Part shown: one piece after another, positions 25,996 through 40,771 of the stretch
How positions within the stretch are numbered: position 1 is the first letter of the stretch
Layout: the number at the start of each line of letters is the position of its first letter
Source of the DNA: Phorcus lineatus
Lineage: Eukaryota; Mollusca; Gastropoda; Trochida; Trochidae
DNA: 64,000 bases
NCBI GenBank assembly: GCA_921293015.1
Contig: OV121087.1
Location: 41,216,630-41,280,629, forward strand
Reading direction: 5' to 3'
The notes under the pieces: model-generated
The model's input: only the letters and a program-made list of their open reading frames with translations
The model's database searches: none
Told to the model about the DNA's origin: nothing
Position numbers and translations under genes: made by a program

Positions 25996-28900
25996 TAATA
26001 TCAAAATTATGAACCCCGATATGACTGCCCTCGTAGGTAATAAACATATATATTACACGAACGCACATATATGTACTGTACAGAAGGTGTCAATTTGTGA
26101 AAGACTTTATCATAGGTCATATCTATGTCCTGCTTGTAAACAGGATTAGGAAAACGTTATCTATTTACTGATAACGTTTACTTACTTATGTCACTGGGAG
26201 TAAAAATAGATTAGTTTATTCAAAACATGTACTTGAGGAGCTATTTTGGTCTAAAACATGATAATCATAATCACAATATCATGAATTCTTTATTGGTATC
26301 TGTTTATATTCGTAAATGTTGAAAATTGAAAAGATTATATAAGTGAAAACATATTTTTCATCTTTAAACGGACTCAAATTAAGATAACAAAATGCAAAGA
26401 TGCCATCAAATAGTTTATCATTGGAAAACATCAAGTAAAGCTAGAAGTACGACCAAGACCCCACCGATTCTTATTTCTCTTTCCAAATAATGGTATAATG
26501 TATTTTCAGCTAAAAGAGTTAATTCAGTTTCATACTTTTTGGAAACTAATTAGTCCTCTGTAAAGTGTATCGGTCACATTCGAGTTTTAGTTTTACCGAT
26601 ACGGTTAACTCATTCAATGTTTTGAACAAGTTTTTTCGAAACTTCAGAATTTTCGTTTGATTTCAAATTTACCAATCAATTCACAAACGTCAAAAACTTT
26701 ATTTCAAATACAACAAACTATAGATGAGGTGAGGTTTAAGGTGGAAAATACACATTTGATGATAAACCAAAGTCTATATACCATAACAAAGTACGTACTG
26801 TTGTTAAATACATCACACATTAACAATCTTCTTCATGAACAGCCTAAATACGATGACGTGGACATTACTAAACACCTTAAAGTTTTGATCAAACGATTTA
26901 CCTTACAGGAACGTCTAGTGTTTTGTTTACAGGTAAAAGATAAGTAGAGATGTCTTTGATCTTTGTTTACATTGACTAATATCAAAACAATGTCCCTTCC
27001 TTGATCTTAGATGCGGATCCAGCCTATCAAACCGGTGCTCGTTCTGTGTTAGTTATACCTTTCGACTTGGTAGGTCTAATTATCCCATCGCTGTACCAAA
27101 CGAGAATGGCAAACTCCAAACTACCTTTATCAATTTGTCATAGCTGTGGTGTGCCCTTAATTTACCCCGCAAAATCGGGGAACGCCAAAAGGTTATATGC
27201 ATTTTATGTACTTATGTAGTTCGGAGTACTGACTGACCCTTTGGTAGTTTTCTGAGATCGGGGAATTAATCTCTACGCACTGAATATATCCTCACACGTG
27301 AAGACTTTACACTAAAACTATACTGCTCTGCAAAGAATATTCAGAAGGTTTACCGAGTTTGAGCTTAAAAGAAGTATCTCTTTGAAGGTATATTTTATAT
27401 GCTCAATTAAATTGCATTTAATTTCGTTTGATGCTCTTTGGTGTTGGTTAACACATTAAGATTATCTTAGTTGTACATGCTATTACCTATTTGTTTTCTT
27501 ATATCCAGATATAAAACTTCCATGTCAGCTATTCTGAACTTACAGGACCTTTTGGAATCGTTTGGACTAACCGGTATTGATTTTGCAAGAAAGAATAAAC
27601 TATTGAAAGTAATTAAAGGTTTCCGGACTTGGTGGGATTAATCATGATATGAGGTTTTTAGACTACATGAGGTTTAAACAAAATGCTTAATTTGTTCATA
27701 GATGAACTTTTCATCGCATAATTAGGTCAATCGTTTTTAAGTAACCGGAGTAAAGATGCATTTTCCAAAGGCAGTGATCACGTAAAAGAATGATCAGTAT
27801 TGAGAAGAACTACAGCAAATTAGCAAGATAATGGAAGACAGAAGATACTCTAGATTATATATACAGACATGGTAGAATTTGGTCTTTGTAACTCAGAAAG
27901 AGTGCGTCAATATCTGCACTTTGTCGAGGCGAAATGTCTCTAATCTGGCTGAACACATCAAGCGCCATTATGTTAAACTGAAAAAGTCAACAGCTTTACG
28001 TCTTTTGCCGCAAACGATGACAGTTCCATACAATCGTTTGGATAATCGTTTTAAGCTTTAGCATAGCCTGTTCATATCCGGCATAGCGCAAACCTTCTAC
28101 GATGGAGCTGAACTTCTCTTGGGCTTCAATTTTCTAGGACGTTAACCAGTGAATATTGTCTCATTTATCATTTTGTTAAATCTAAAACAATCAAAACTTT
28201 TTCCTCAGTACCATGTTTCAACTGGGTTATTTTATAATCATGCACTGATAACATACTTGTGTAAACAGGAATGTCGCCCTTGAATTTCGAAATACCTCGA
28301 TAGGACAAATATCTTTTGGAGCCTCTTTGGAGCCACACTAGAATTTTTATTAGACACTAACTCAAGCTAAAATCTCAAGACGTAAAAGCCATTAAAGTTA
28401 AACATAAAATACTTAAACATGATGTTACCAAACACTACGTAGATTAAATATAACTACATGTAGAACGAGAAGAGAAGTTATTCATCGGCGCGACAAGCTT
28501 CATAAGCCTTGCTACGGCATTGCCAGGGCAATGTTGATTAGTATTTATCATAGATCATTTGTTAATCTATGGATATTCTATCAAATAATTCAGTTTATTT
28601 TTTATAGAGTTGTGCAATTAGTAAAGTAGTACAATTTTTCAGTTCATTTTCCCTCAAAGTAATATGGCGAACTGAAGCCGATAGGTTAGCCTCTTTAAGT
28701 GAAACGTTTTGGTTTTGGTTTGAAATAAGGTTTAGAAATAGTTAGATTTGTCAAAAAATATATAAAGATTTTAATGTTTTATTCACAATTATGTAGATGA
28801 ATAATAACTAATTGTTTTTCAAACTTTAAAATTCATGGTTCAGAAAAATAAAGTTAAAAGCATTACCAATCTCGTACATCTTGGCTAATAATGTATCAAA

Positions 28901-29130
28901 GTGTCGTGCTCGAAGTAGTTACATATGTAAAATATGTAACATATGTAACATGCTTGTAAGTATAAAAATCTATACCGAAGATTTAGGGAGAAGAATAAAG
29001 AGCTTGATCAATATCCTTCTTTTCCGTACAGATTCTTAACAATTAGTTTGACTCAAACGTAAAATCTTTGATGATCAATACGGTTCGTTGTTTCCAATAT
29101 CTGTCCAAAAAGTAAATGCAAAGTAATTTT
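25996..29130. other. no supported gene; two unassigned open stretches
   Basis: Plus-strand frames at 26657-26947 (96 codons) and 27001-27219 (72 codons) lie close together. The first ends at CAG followed by GTAAAAG, which could be a donor; the second contains CHSCG. They do not match a family I recognise and have no start or acceptor I can defend, so I do not call a gene. Confidence 0.3.
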
Positions 29131-29133
29131 TTA

Positions 29134-29200
29134 TCAAGTCAAGTTAAGTCAAAGATTCAATCGTAGTTAAGGCCTACGGCCCACATACAATTATTTCTTT
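29134..29200 (-). repeat. LINE 3'-end fragment
   Basis: The minus strand reads GGGCCGTAGGCCTTAACTAC, then GATTGAATCTTTGACTTAAC with a short TTGACTTAA-like tail repeat. The GGCC-loop-GGCC hairpin just before a tail repeat matches the design of the two CR1-like LINE ends at 9775-9811 and 18550-18585. No protein remnant is visible upstream. Confidence 0.5.
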
Positions 29201-31318
29201 ATCACAAATCCAACAAAAGGAAAGAAATCTATCGTGTTCTTAATGGATTTAAAAATAATTTTGTCGTTAATGTTTTAAGCACTATACAAGCTGAAAATTA
29301 GATAGAAAACAAATTATTGAATGAAAAATGATAACTATATATTCCATCTATGCAAGATAAAAAAAACCCCAACCTTTTGATTAAAGTCCGAAATTGATGC
29401 TATCGTAAACAAAACCTGTCGATTAGGTACATAAATGTAAACTATTTACATTAAAAAAACATACGTATATATTCAGAAAAAATATCGTATCATTAAAATG
29501 ATTTCCTTCATAACAAACATTTGAAATGTTTGATGATAGTTTTCTGTTACAAGGTAAATTAATAAAATCATACAATGTAACTTATCGCGTTATTAACACT
29601 CCTTTATCCTGAATTTGATAAAAAATATTTTTTTGCTGTGATTTAATACCTTTGTTGTTTTAATTCCCCTTATGAAAAACATATTTGGCTACGTTAACTG
29701 CCCAATTAGTTAATGAAAAAATATGTGTTTTAATTTAATGGAAAACAAATTTTCTTATTCAATAACATAAAGAAAACTTAGCATCCTTCGTAAATTCCAT
29801 CCCCTTGTAAATTTACACAATTGGCGACGTTTACTACCCGAGAGAGGTGTAAAATGGCATCGGCTGTCAGCCACAATGCTGTAATAAATCAGCTATCTAA
29901 TTATAAGGAACTGGGAAAGCAAGTAAGTTTTTCCCGTGCCGCATGCTTTTCTCCTGTAGAATATCCTTTGAATCAGCTTATGGCAAAGCCAAGCTTTCAA
30001 AGCCGGCAATGTGTGGGGCCTATGTCAAAGCCCTTCCTGATGACTTTAAAAGACATACTTACATTGCTTGATGACTTTTAAAGTGGTGTTTTTATACGGA
30101 AGGCTTGTGATTGTGTGTTTAGTGTCAATTATTTTACGTAAAAAGCAGATGTGGTATTTTGGTATTGTTTATATGTTGATAGCATAGTCGACTTTCACGA
30201 CTTGAGGCGTACAAGGTTTGCAGTTGAAGTTTGCGTTCCATTGTAGGATCATATTGTACCTGGAATGTTTGTAAATTCTTTAACTTTTTCCTGAAAGTGA
30301 GCTGCATTTAATGAAAAAGGAGTGTGTAGTTAAAGACGATTATGTTCATTGATGGGGAAATGTTTATTTTGTAGATTTTCCTCATTCCGATATTTAGCTG
30401 AAAAACAAATGGTATTTATGCGTTTATGCATTTTAAATTTCTAGCTTAAAATATTGTTTAGTAATGTTTTATGACCTACAGTTTCTTCAAAGTTTATGGT
30501 AATGATCATTTTTCTATCATGAAACGTTGAACATTTTAAAAACGTATGTAAAAAAAGCTTGTTACTTCATTTACAAAACGAGAAACAACTATCAATTATT
30601 CAATAATTTACAATTTAAGTTACCCAAAATTCATTATTGCTTTTAAAAATTTGAATAGTTTTCTTGATTTATCATGTACACACCTCATCTGACAGCAATG
30701 GCGCAATAAACTGAATGAGATGATGCCCTTTTAAAATGTAATGAGCTTTATGACAGTAGTGCTTATGTGTATTTTCATGTTAAAAACGGTTGTCTGATTT
30801 TTAAAAATAATTATTGATATGCATATAATAAGGCAATAATTACTAATTTTGGAGAAACAGCTGCAGTGACAATGAAATTAGAATTGCAATACATATACAG
30901 AGTTGATAACACGTAAATAAGTGAAAAATGTTTTAATCACGTCTCTCGATGAATGACAATCGAGAAGGTGAAGGAAATGAAGACGATCTTCTTGATAATC
31001 TTGCTCGCCATTCTCTGTAATGCCGTCACCCTCACATGAACATCATTTTTAAATAGGCATTGAACTCTAAAGAAACCTATTATAGCAAATTAAATTTCTT
31101 GATCAACGGTGTTCAGAAACCTGTATGGTATCTACGTGAGCACGAAGCCTGATAAAGCTATCAACCACAGAAAACTTCCTTCAGGGAAAGTCATCTGGTT
31201 AAATCATATCAGTATCGTATAAATTGCTTAACATTATTAGGATGTGACTAAACACAATCATTGCTAATCCCCGTTCCATCCTAAGAGATACATGGGATAG
31301 CAATTCAATGACAGAATG

Positions 31319-31404
31319 AAAAAGGAGTAAGTTTGTCATACAATGAATTGAGTTTAGAATAAAAAAGGAGTAAGTTTGTCATACAATGAATTGAGTTTAA
31401 TACG
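31319..31404 (+). repeat. 43-bp direct tandem duplication
   Basis: Two adjacent, almost identical 43-bp units, each with GGAGTAAGTTTGTCATACAA (at 31324 and 31367). Their high identity implies a recent duplication. Confidence 0.9.
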
Positions 31405-31754
31405 TGCTAAATATATGATTCCTTCGTTTCTTCCTATAGTAACTACCGTGGTTCAAAATCTTCATAAACACGTTCAGTACATTTAATTTGGATATTTCTA
31501 TATTACCTCTAACCTGTAAAGATATTCTCTCATCGCATAAGGCACATGTTTGTTTCAAGGGATGTTAATAATGTAATAAGAATATAAATGTGGTGTATAC
31601 AATGCCTATATAATATGAACAATATATCAAAAGATTAATTAATATACTTTCCATAATCGAAAAGGAGGCGGTGGTGATGTTCGGAAAAAGTCCACCCAGA
31701 CAAAATCCCACTCGGACAAAAAATTTTTTTTGATACCTGTACACTATTATTAGC

Positions 31755-31802
31755 ATTTTATTTTAATATTGCTCAAGCGGCGTTAAAAAACAACTCACTT
31801 TA
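31755..31802 (+). repeat. possible SINE 3' end
   Basis: CAAGCGGCGTTAAAAAACAA followed by CTCACTTTAA resembles the GCGGCGTTAAAC..TCACCTC end of the SINE family seen elsewhere in this window. The upstream part is not recognisable. Confidence 0.35.
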
Positions 31803-34800
31803 AAGTTTTAAAGGCCCTATTCATAGATAACTCTATGACTTATTGTATGAAAATGGTTCAGAGTTCGACATTTCTTGAAAGAAATTTGTCTCTGCAGAAT
31901 ACTTATGGAAACAACATTGATATCTTTAAATTGTGAAATAAATATTTGGTTTCTGAAAATTCTTAATAAATATTTGGTTTCTTAAAAATATGGGAATATG
32001 TCATTACTGATGATTAAAAATGTAAAGAGAAATTATATGTAGATTTTTAAAAAGTCTAGTTGCTTAAAAGTCCTACATACGACTTATAAAAAGCATATTA
32101 AAATTAACTTTTTTATTCTGTTTGTATAATACGAATGTTTAGAATATGGTTGAATGATGTCACCAAATCTTTTCTGACACCGCTAATTTGGTGTTATTTG
32201 GTGTAAAAGTGAAATTATCATTTTAAGCCTTAAACATTCAGTTTCGTGTTTTACCCTTGGAAATGTCTGCCATCTGAAATAAAATATCGTGTCACAAGCA
32301 GGTATGTTCATGGAAATACAGGTGTTTGTACTAACTTTTTTTCTAATATTTTTTACTACACTTTTTTTATTGGTGGCAAAATCTTTGGTGCATATACCAG
32401 AGCAGTAAGGCCAATTGTTTCTCATTATTTCATATAAAAGAGTCTCTAAATTTTAAGAAAGCAAACGAAATCTGTGAAGATCTTTAATTTGCTTGAAACT
32501 TTGATAATAAATAAATTGTATATTCAAATTATGCCAAATAAGAATTGTAGTGAAGAAGAAAATTGATGTATCGATTTCTTGATACCAATTCGGAATTTAT
32601 AGACATATATTTCCCAGTTTAGGCACTACAGCACGTTTTAAAGGAAATAACGTAATCCTAAGAAAGGATATTAAAGAGTTACTAATTGCACAACGGTCTT
32701 TTTAAATAAATGAAAGGAGTCATTTTACATAAGTACCAAGTTTGATAAGTTGGATCAATTTCCAAAAGTGAAATGATTGAACGGTGTTCACACAGAAATG
32801 GCCGTACACAGTTATCCCTTGATACGGGATAATTTATTTTTCTTTTATGAGTATAGCGTCGATTACTGTGACCCTCTGAAGGAGATATTTATTGCATAAA
32901 GCGATATTTAATGGATGATATTTGAGAGAATATTTTTTTTAAACAACGTGTCTTAGTGGCTATAATACAAACCTAAGACGATACTTGAATATGTCCACAT
33001 TCGTGGACTTTGTGGTTATAAGAGAATACAGTTTTAAAACAAATCACGTTAATGAAACGCATAAATTTAAAGCCAACACTGTTATAAAAGTTTATATTTA
33101 CAAACAAGATATAAATCAGATACTACATGAAGTAATAAAAGGCATTGATAACCTTCTATAATTTTTTTATTAAATTTCCAAGTGTTATAGCATATTTTTA
33201 AGCGTTATATCCAAATCTCAAGTAAAATAATGAAATTCCTTTAAAACCTGTTATCAGTATATTCAATAAATGAAAATTAATTCAAACGTCGTTTATCAAA
33301 TATACGATATTAATTATGAAAAATGCATGCAATTGCCTTTTGGTCAGCGTTATTGCCTGTGATTCATTTATAATCTAATATTGATTTTTCTGCTTCATCT
33401 GTCTTGGTATATGTTTTCTTTCTTATATTTATCTATTGCTTAGTCATTATTTCCCCCAATTTTTAAAATCAGCCACAATTTTGGGATGCGTTAAAAAGCA
33501 AATGTCAATGGCGTTTTATCTACGTTAACTAAACTATTTTACAAAAACCAATTCTCATATTAAACCTTATGTCACGCTAGAGTAAATATCTTATAAATAT
33601 ATAGGTGCAAAGCGTCATCATCCTTAACATTCTATTTTTAAGTCACTGATATAATGGTAACGAACCTATCATCATATTAACCACTCTATACCAGAAATAT
33701 TAAGCAACCATGTACTCAGTAATTCAATAAAACATTATTCCCAAACGGGCGATAAATAGCACACGGGTCATACAACGTCAACACATTCTAGAGGTGTGTG
33801 TTTATTCTCTAAATAAAAACCTCTTTCTTTATGAAACCCATTCCACTTATAATCAACGTAGTTATAGCCAGACAGATTCACAGGTAATATTACATTGTTT
33901 ATTGTAAGCCAATGGGAAACCAAACCGCAATCCCACCCAACTAGTTTCCGATGACCCACGGGGGAATTTTTCGGTTAATATTTCATAGCTAGGTAACCTG
34001 GAGCCAAAATCGACCGACCTTTGGATCGGCGGAGCCATGAAATAGCAAACGCAGGTGGTTATCGGTGAAAATATGGTTAATTATTCCTATCGTGTCTATA
34101 ATAGTTAAAGAGTTCTTTCCATTTGCAGGGCGTGATCCCTGCATTTTCTAAGGTGACTTCGGATAATATGGAACAAATGTGAAAACAAAACTACGGAAAA
34201 AATAATTTCCATAGCATTACTTTTCGGATATGGAACAGTTGTAAATATCACAATTGTTGACGCAAGACCCTAAGTATTCTCACCTTTGGATGTAAAGGTC
34301 ATGAGAAAAAAAGGATCATAATTGTTATCAATTATAAAGGAAAATTAAATTGACGAAAATTAATTATCAATAAGTGCGTATCGTTTAAATACGGTTGTCA
34401 ATTAACGCTACAGGGCATTTATTTCAATATGCTTAAGTTTAAATCAGATGATTTGCACAAAACTAGTACTACTTTGTAACACAAACAGCTACTTATTTGT
34501 ACTTTTTGTATGACAATACGTATGAATGATATGAAGCATGTGCGTATAAATGCCATTATATATACGATCAACAAAGATCGGATGCATACATATACATAGT
34601 TCGATTGATATTTGCATCTTACATGACAACCTGTGAAGTCGGTTGTTGAATTTAATATATCCTTTATTATGATATAATCCTATTTTGAAGTCACACACAT
34701 AACATATACATAATATATACATATAATGTTTATTTACAACGTAGATTTAATTATGAAATCACAATTAAAACGGTTGAAATTCTTTCGCCTGACATTAACA

Positions 34801-37800
34801 ATAACACAGCATTGTACACCATTAAAAGATAAAAGGCCTTTCTAGGAACTTAGTTGATGAATTTGTAGATATCTATTTTATTGTTTAACATACTATATAT
34901 AATAAATATAATATATAAATATAATAAGTCCTCGATTCTGTTTAATTACCAAGTTTTAAGGGCACTGAAAACCATGATATATTTTCAATGTGAATGAAAT
35001 GGTCAGGCTTGTAATGAATATTTTGAAATATTATCTGCACACAAAAATATATATACGAAAAGTACATTATTGAATGTCATGCAGTGTTCATGTTGGTTTC
35101 ATTATTATTCTCCAACAATTATGAGAGCATAAACAATATATATGAACTTCGTGTTGGGTCGATTTTTAAAGTAAGTTTTCAGTTTCATATTACCTTACAA
35201 TAACATTTCTGAAGGAACTGGCAAATACCATAACATTGCTGTAGAATGACCACACAGTGCGCTGGACATTACTAGCGTGTCATTCTCCACAGGAATCTAG
35301 GGACAATATGAACTAAAATACCGAAGCCATCAACAAAGCATATGAGAAATAAGTTGAGAATCAGAAACAAGGAAAATGTGGTTCTGAAAACGAGAAGAAA
35401 TGACCCTTACTCTTTTTACGTCATCACTTAGACTAACATATACCTACCGAAAAATCGATTTGTGACCGAAATTTTATTTTTTGATATTTTGAATAAAATA
35501 ATATATAGGTAGTCCTAAACTATGGCTGAGGTAACTTGACTTGTCAACATTATCTGGAGCTAAGAAAACCCTAGGTTCGTGATGACAAACTGCGTCATCA
35601 CACGCTTAGCAAAATTCTGGAAGCTTAGCTTCAGCAATATAAATAAAGAGATTTACAACAGGGTTGTCCTTTATTTTGCCATTCACAAATAGACATTGTC
35701 CCCTGAAGCATTAACGCTTGGAATTTGTGACATGAGATGACGGATAAAAGGTAGATTCCGAATTGAAAGATTATTCTTTTTGTACCAGGAGGATCTGATA
35801 ATGTTTTTTTTAAAACCGAAATTAAGTGCCACTATGTGTGTTTTGCTTATGTAATCGCAAATCGTAATAATTTCCCCATTGGAGATCTTTATCACATATC
35901 TGCGTCCATATACTGCATATTGGCGTCCTAGTTGTGCATGTTTGTGTCCTGGCTGTTCATATTGGCGTCCTATAGGAACAATGGATGGACTTATTGGTTC
36001 CTTAGTACTGCGCGTGCCTTGATATGAAACACAAACGTCAAAAAAAGACAGTAAAAACGGATTTATTTTATTTCCAATATAGGCATACTGGAGCCTTCTC
36101 CTCTGAGTGGTTCATATATATACACACATGTAGTCTGGACATAATTCTCTCAAACCTCATCATTACGTCATTTAAGAGATTTTAACTGCATTGTCTTTTC
36201 CTAGTGGGAAGTATTCAACATGTCATTAAGGAAGAAACTCTTATACCAGGATAAACAAGGCATAGTAATGTTACTTTTCGAATTGAAAGTGTGAAAATGG
36301 TACTATTAACTTTTAAAAAACGAATGTTATGAAATAAAACATGTAGCAATCAACTATTGATTAAAAGGATTAGGGTGAAAAGAAGATCATAGAAAAATGC
36401 TCCTGAGTAAAGTTATCAATTTGCATATTCAAGAGAGGAAATTTGATGCTTACTTGAGAAATTTCATTCTATAGTTTCATCTCGCTATTCTTAGCGTGTG
36501 ACAGAAAATGCAAGCAAAATGCGTTTCTTTATACTCTCCATCGTCCATGTACTGAGAGACCTCGTTTTCGTAAGGCACATTTTTTGTACATAAATTCCAT
36601 TTTATATCAAAGATCGATTGTAGGGCGTATTCTATAAATGCATAACTGATGTCGTTAAGAACATTGGTGTCACCATATTTGCGAGACGGCACGTGTCCCT
36701 TATGTTTTCCATTCCAATACTCTTTATGTGAATGAGAGATTGTTTAAAAAAATCAAACTATACTTAGTCGTCTTTATGGGTAAAATGCTTGTGTTAAATA
36801 TGTCATTGAAGTTATCTAACAATGTTGTTTGAAGAATATTTGCTATATTAGTGTTAAAAGGTTGAGAAGTTGAGAAACTTCCGGTTTCATCTTTATTAGA
36901 ATAATATTTTTAATTATTATAGATGATTATAAAGAGATTATGCAAGAATTACTTTGTTTATATGCAAGATCAATTTGTAATAGTTTCTATGGTTTTCACA
37001 TTAAATTGAAGTCGACATAGTACCAAAATAAAGGTGTAAAGTCGAAGTTTTGATCGGAATCCGGAAATTGTACTGCGGCTTTCGCGCCAATCTGTGCAAC
37101 GTAATCTTTCAAACATATCCACGAGAGACAAATGCATGAGTTCAGTAAACACAATTACATGATAAAGATTGTAATTTTGGCTTTTACACATGTTAATTGT
37201 AAGATGTTCATTGACTTCAAATAATTATCATTGAGTTTGAGTTTAGGAATGAATATGCAAGTCGAATAAGAAACTGTCGATCAGAGCTTAGTAAATAAAT
37301 GGATGGTATTTTGGCACGAATCAAACCAATTAATATTCCTGAAAAATACTCCATGTACCTTTAAATTGACAATACTTCATATAATTGTAACAACAGAAAA
37401 CGACGTTTCAAAACATAAACATTTTTTACAAGATATTTCATTTCACAGGCTTTACCTTAAGCTTATCGTTAAGTTATTTTATCAAAAGCGTCAGTTGTTC
37501 GGAAGCGTTTATTGGTTTCGTTATGACGTGTGTTTCTCTTCGAGTGATAGGCAAAACGACTTCACTCGAACTAGAAGTTATAATGGCATTTTTACTCACA
37601 ACAGTAGCCTTGGGTAATTAACACATAATAAACATGTTTTGGTATTGGGAAAATTAACAGGTGATCATAAACCTTCGTTTACGAGGATATAAATCTGATG
37701 TAACAAATTCGTTGAAAGTACAACTCGTAAACAAAATTGTAGGATTTTGCCCTTTCTGTTATCACCTGATACATTGAAAGAAACCCTCCGCTGTGATATG

Positions 37801-38635
37801 TAGGTAGAAGATTATCTACAAGGATCCCAGGCGAGGTGTCAACACGTATGGTAATACGCAGACCTACAGCGAAGCAAAGCAATTCTCACCTGGGAAAGCG
37901 TGCATGCCACTTGTAAACCTTAGAAATAGCATCGGATTCGACGTTTCCACTGACAATTACCGAACAATGCACTGTAAATTGTTATTTGGGTGGCAAAGTC
38001 GTTTTCTTTGACGTCCGCACACGTTGTATATGTCATTCAAACTGTGTTGACTTCTCTGACGTCCGCACTGATGGCATCTGAGTGGCGTGAACACTTGAAA
38101 TAGGCGTTGGTACAGTGGTTTTGCAGATATTTGCAGATGTATACAAGTTCGCAGTTCAAGGCTTCTTCGTTCATGTGTTACAGTGTTATCTGAATGTTAT
38201 AAAATTTCAATCTTCTAATAAAAAATTGCTTTAAAAAAACTTCGAAGTAAACGTATAACTGTTATTCAGCAACAATTACAACAACTCGGGTCAACGTTTT
38301 AACATCGCCTACATGTTGTGTTTATTCAGAGGACAATAAGAGTTATTGTTTCCAAAATGGGAACGAGATCACCTCACGTCAGCAAATTAGTTTGATGCTG
38401 AGGAAGCAAAACTCGACAACATAAGATGAAGACACAATATGCTGACAACATACTGATGCAACCAATGTTTTATTTGACTGTTGCGTCATGGCAGTTAGTA
38501 CATACGTATATGCTTGGATGAAGGCAAGCTGATGATTGTTACGTCACAGAGACGTGTACGGGAAACATTGTTATATTTGGGAACACGCTGTCTGTTTGAA
38601 AAGGCGTCACTGTCAAGGTGACTGTTAGGGTCGAC
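31803..38635. other. long gene-free stretch with small repeats
   Basis: About 6.8 kb, very AT-rich. It holds a degenerate repeat of about 20 bp at 35895-35975 (ATATTGGCGTCCTA twice) and two TGACGTCCGCAC words near 38010 and 38060. A minus-strand frame at 36477-36692 has 71 codons but no recognisable domain. No gene is supported. Confidence 0.4.
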
Positions 38636-38639
38636 CTGG

Positions 38640-38932
38640 TTGAGGTGAGGTGATATGGGGTTTAAAGACACTTTCAAGCTTACGAGTATTCAACTTTTAT
38701 CGTTGCCGCTAGTAATATTGCAGGGAGAAATCCCGCAACACCTGCGGTGAATCCTACAAGCATCGGCTGGAACAAGCCATGGGTGGTACTGCACTGAAAT
38801 TCAGTGTAGCATTGCACCCAAACCTGACTGTGAGTAGAACAGTTCTCTAGTGCAGACAAAGTTGTCGAATCACGGACCTCTTGATCCGAAGCCGGACGCG
38901 CTAACCAACGGTCAGTCCTGGCGATTGTTCCC
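38640..38932 (-). mobile_element. tRNA-derived SINE, near full length
   Basis: Read on the minus strand, it has a degraded tRNA-like head (GGTTAGCGCGTC..TTCGGATCAAG), a body shared with the 50549-50846 copy (GGTTTGGGTGCAATGCT, TGCAGGGAGAAATCCCGC in plus) and a CACCTCA tail. No clear target duplication was found. It is an inactive copy with a damaged box B. Confidence 0.8.
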
Positions 38933-40031
38933 AGACTAAGACGTTGTAAAACAAACAATCAAGATTAACAGAAAGAATGATCTCGAATATAATGTTGTAA
39001 TTATTCACCATCTTAATGTATTTACCAAGTATATTTCCAAGAAAGTGGAACGAGAAACACCACAACTTTGAAATCTTCTTTGGCGTCTTGTCTCGGCTGC
39101 TCTTCACAGTTGATTCGTCTTTAATTTCTGGATGGATTGAATAAACTCGAACCGCCTGCTCGCTACCATCCTCTTTTACACTGAGCTTAATGTTCCTATT
39201 CTCTTCACTTTATAACCCCTGGACATTTCATCAGGAAAATCTGTACAGAAATTACCCGCGGTCCCACCGGTGATTACGTGAAGAGCATCGAAACACTACG
39301 CTACGGCCGCTAAAGAGATTTTCAGACCACAGACAATTTGACACACATCAATTACATATCGAATGCAAATATTTCGATAATCAAGTCGGATAAACGACAC
39401 ATAGAGGAGTTGGTACGCGGCATAAAATAGCCTTTAAAAAATGATTACAATTTGAAACTGCAAAATAAAAACCGAAAAAAACAACAGCAGAGCCGATAAT
39501 CACTGCAGTAACACTTTTTTTGCACAAGCCATCGTCATCGTAGTCAATACCTTTTGAAAGCCAAACAATTTTACGCTATTTAGAGAAAGAAATCTTGAAA
39601 TCCCATTCATTCTGATTTCAGTGTAGATGTATATCAATATTTTACCATTTTGCGGAAAAAATGTTAATTACACGAAGACGATTGATGTTACAAATCAATG
39701 TAATTTTCACGCGATTTCTACAGTGATAACCGGGTAGGTTAAAAAATAACAAAGATTTATTTGTAGCAAACGACAAGTACGTAAACCATCTGAAAATCGT
39801 TTAATGAAAAACTCGGTTAATTCTGAAACAAGTTACATTTGATAAAATCTGAGAAAACTCAATTTTGAAAATCGAGCCAGTTGCATCGTAATTAAAATCA
39901 GGTTGTAGTAGATTAAGATTGATTAACATACAAAGTATCGGCCCACACCTTAGTAATTTGAAACGATTGTATCTGAAACGAGATTAAAGCGGTACACCTG
40001 ACTTAATGACGGGCGATAGGAGGTTTTCTAG

Positions 40032-40771
40032 CACGTGCTGCACGGGTTTCTCGGAAATAACACTTCCAGCGTGATGCACACCTGTTAGTGAACTCGCACA
40101 CAGACACAAGCAGTGTGAGGAGCTTCATATTTATGTGATTCATTTTATCTTGATCATGTATGTTAATTTTTTATTATCAAAAGTATGGTTTAATCAGTTT
40201 TGAAACTAAGTCCAATGTATTCGTATCATTATCAGAATTTACCAATTAAAGGATAAACATATTATTAGTGTCAAAGGATTTCAATTCCCCTTGGCTTAAC
40301 CTTTAATGTTTGAAATATACACATCGCACGACTTCGTCGTGGTTCATTTCAAAGATACTCCGCTTTGCACGTGCAAACCAGATGTTGGGATCCGTGACGA
40401 GCAGGACGGCATCAAATATTCGACCCTCTTTAACACAACAATTGCAGCCCATCATTTCCACGTGCAACTCGCTTCTTTCGTTCGTGCAAAGAGCACGATT
40501 TCCACGTGCGAAGCAAGATTCAAGGAAAACGTGTCTACAGTCTGCACCTGTCAGTCGAAGCAGCGTTCTCGTCTGCTAACAAGCCCCATCAAGAATATTG
40601 ATACAAACGGAAAGGCCTTGGCTTGCCAGTTGCTCAGTATATAAGCACGTTTGAGGCTAGTTGTGTCCGAAGCGCTGGAATGGCATGGTAATGTTTAGCT
40701 GTAAAGTATGTTTTCTTGCTTTGTAATAGCCGATAGTTTACAGACTGTAAACTGAAGCTGCCAGGCACGTG
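40032..40771. promoter_or_regulatory. cluster of five CACGTG E-boxes with a TATATAAG box
   Basis: CACGTG occurs at 40032, 40368, 40459, 40503 and 40766, and TATATAAG lies at about 40636-40643. The palindrome CACGTG is the core site of bHLH factors such as Myc/Max, USF or CLOCK. Its density and local rise in GC suggest a promoter or enhancer. Overlapping open frames here (112 and 89 codons) show no domain and I do not call them genes. Confidence 0.45.

Noticed and set aside
26657-27219. Two neighbouring plus-strand frames that might be exons
   Set aside because: Helical and CHSCG-containing peptides, but no recognised family, no supported acceptor, and the first starts only at a non-ATG codon.
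40306-40644. A 112-codon plus frame with several cysteines
   Set aside because: Overlaps another long frame and the E-box cluster; no domain. Regulatory DNA is a better reading.
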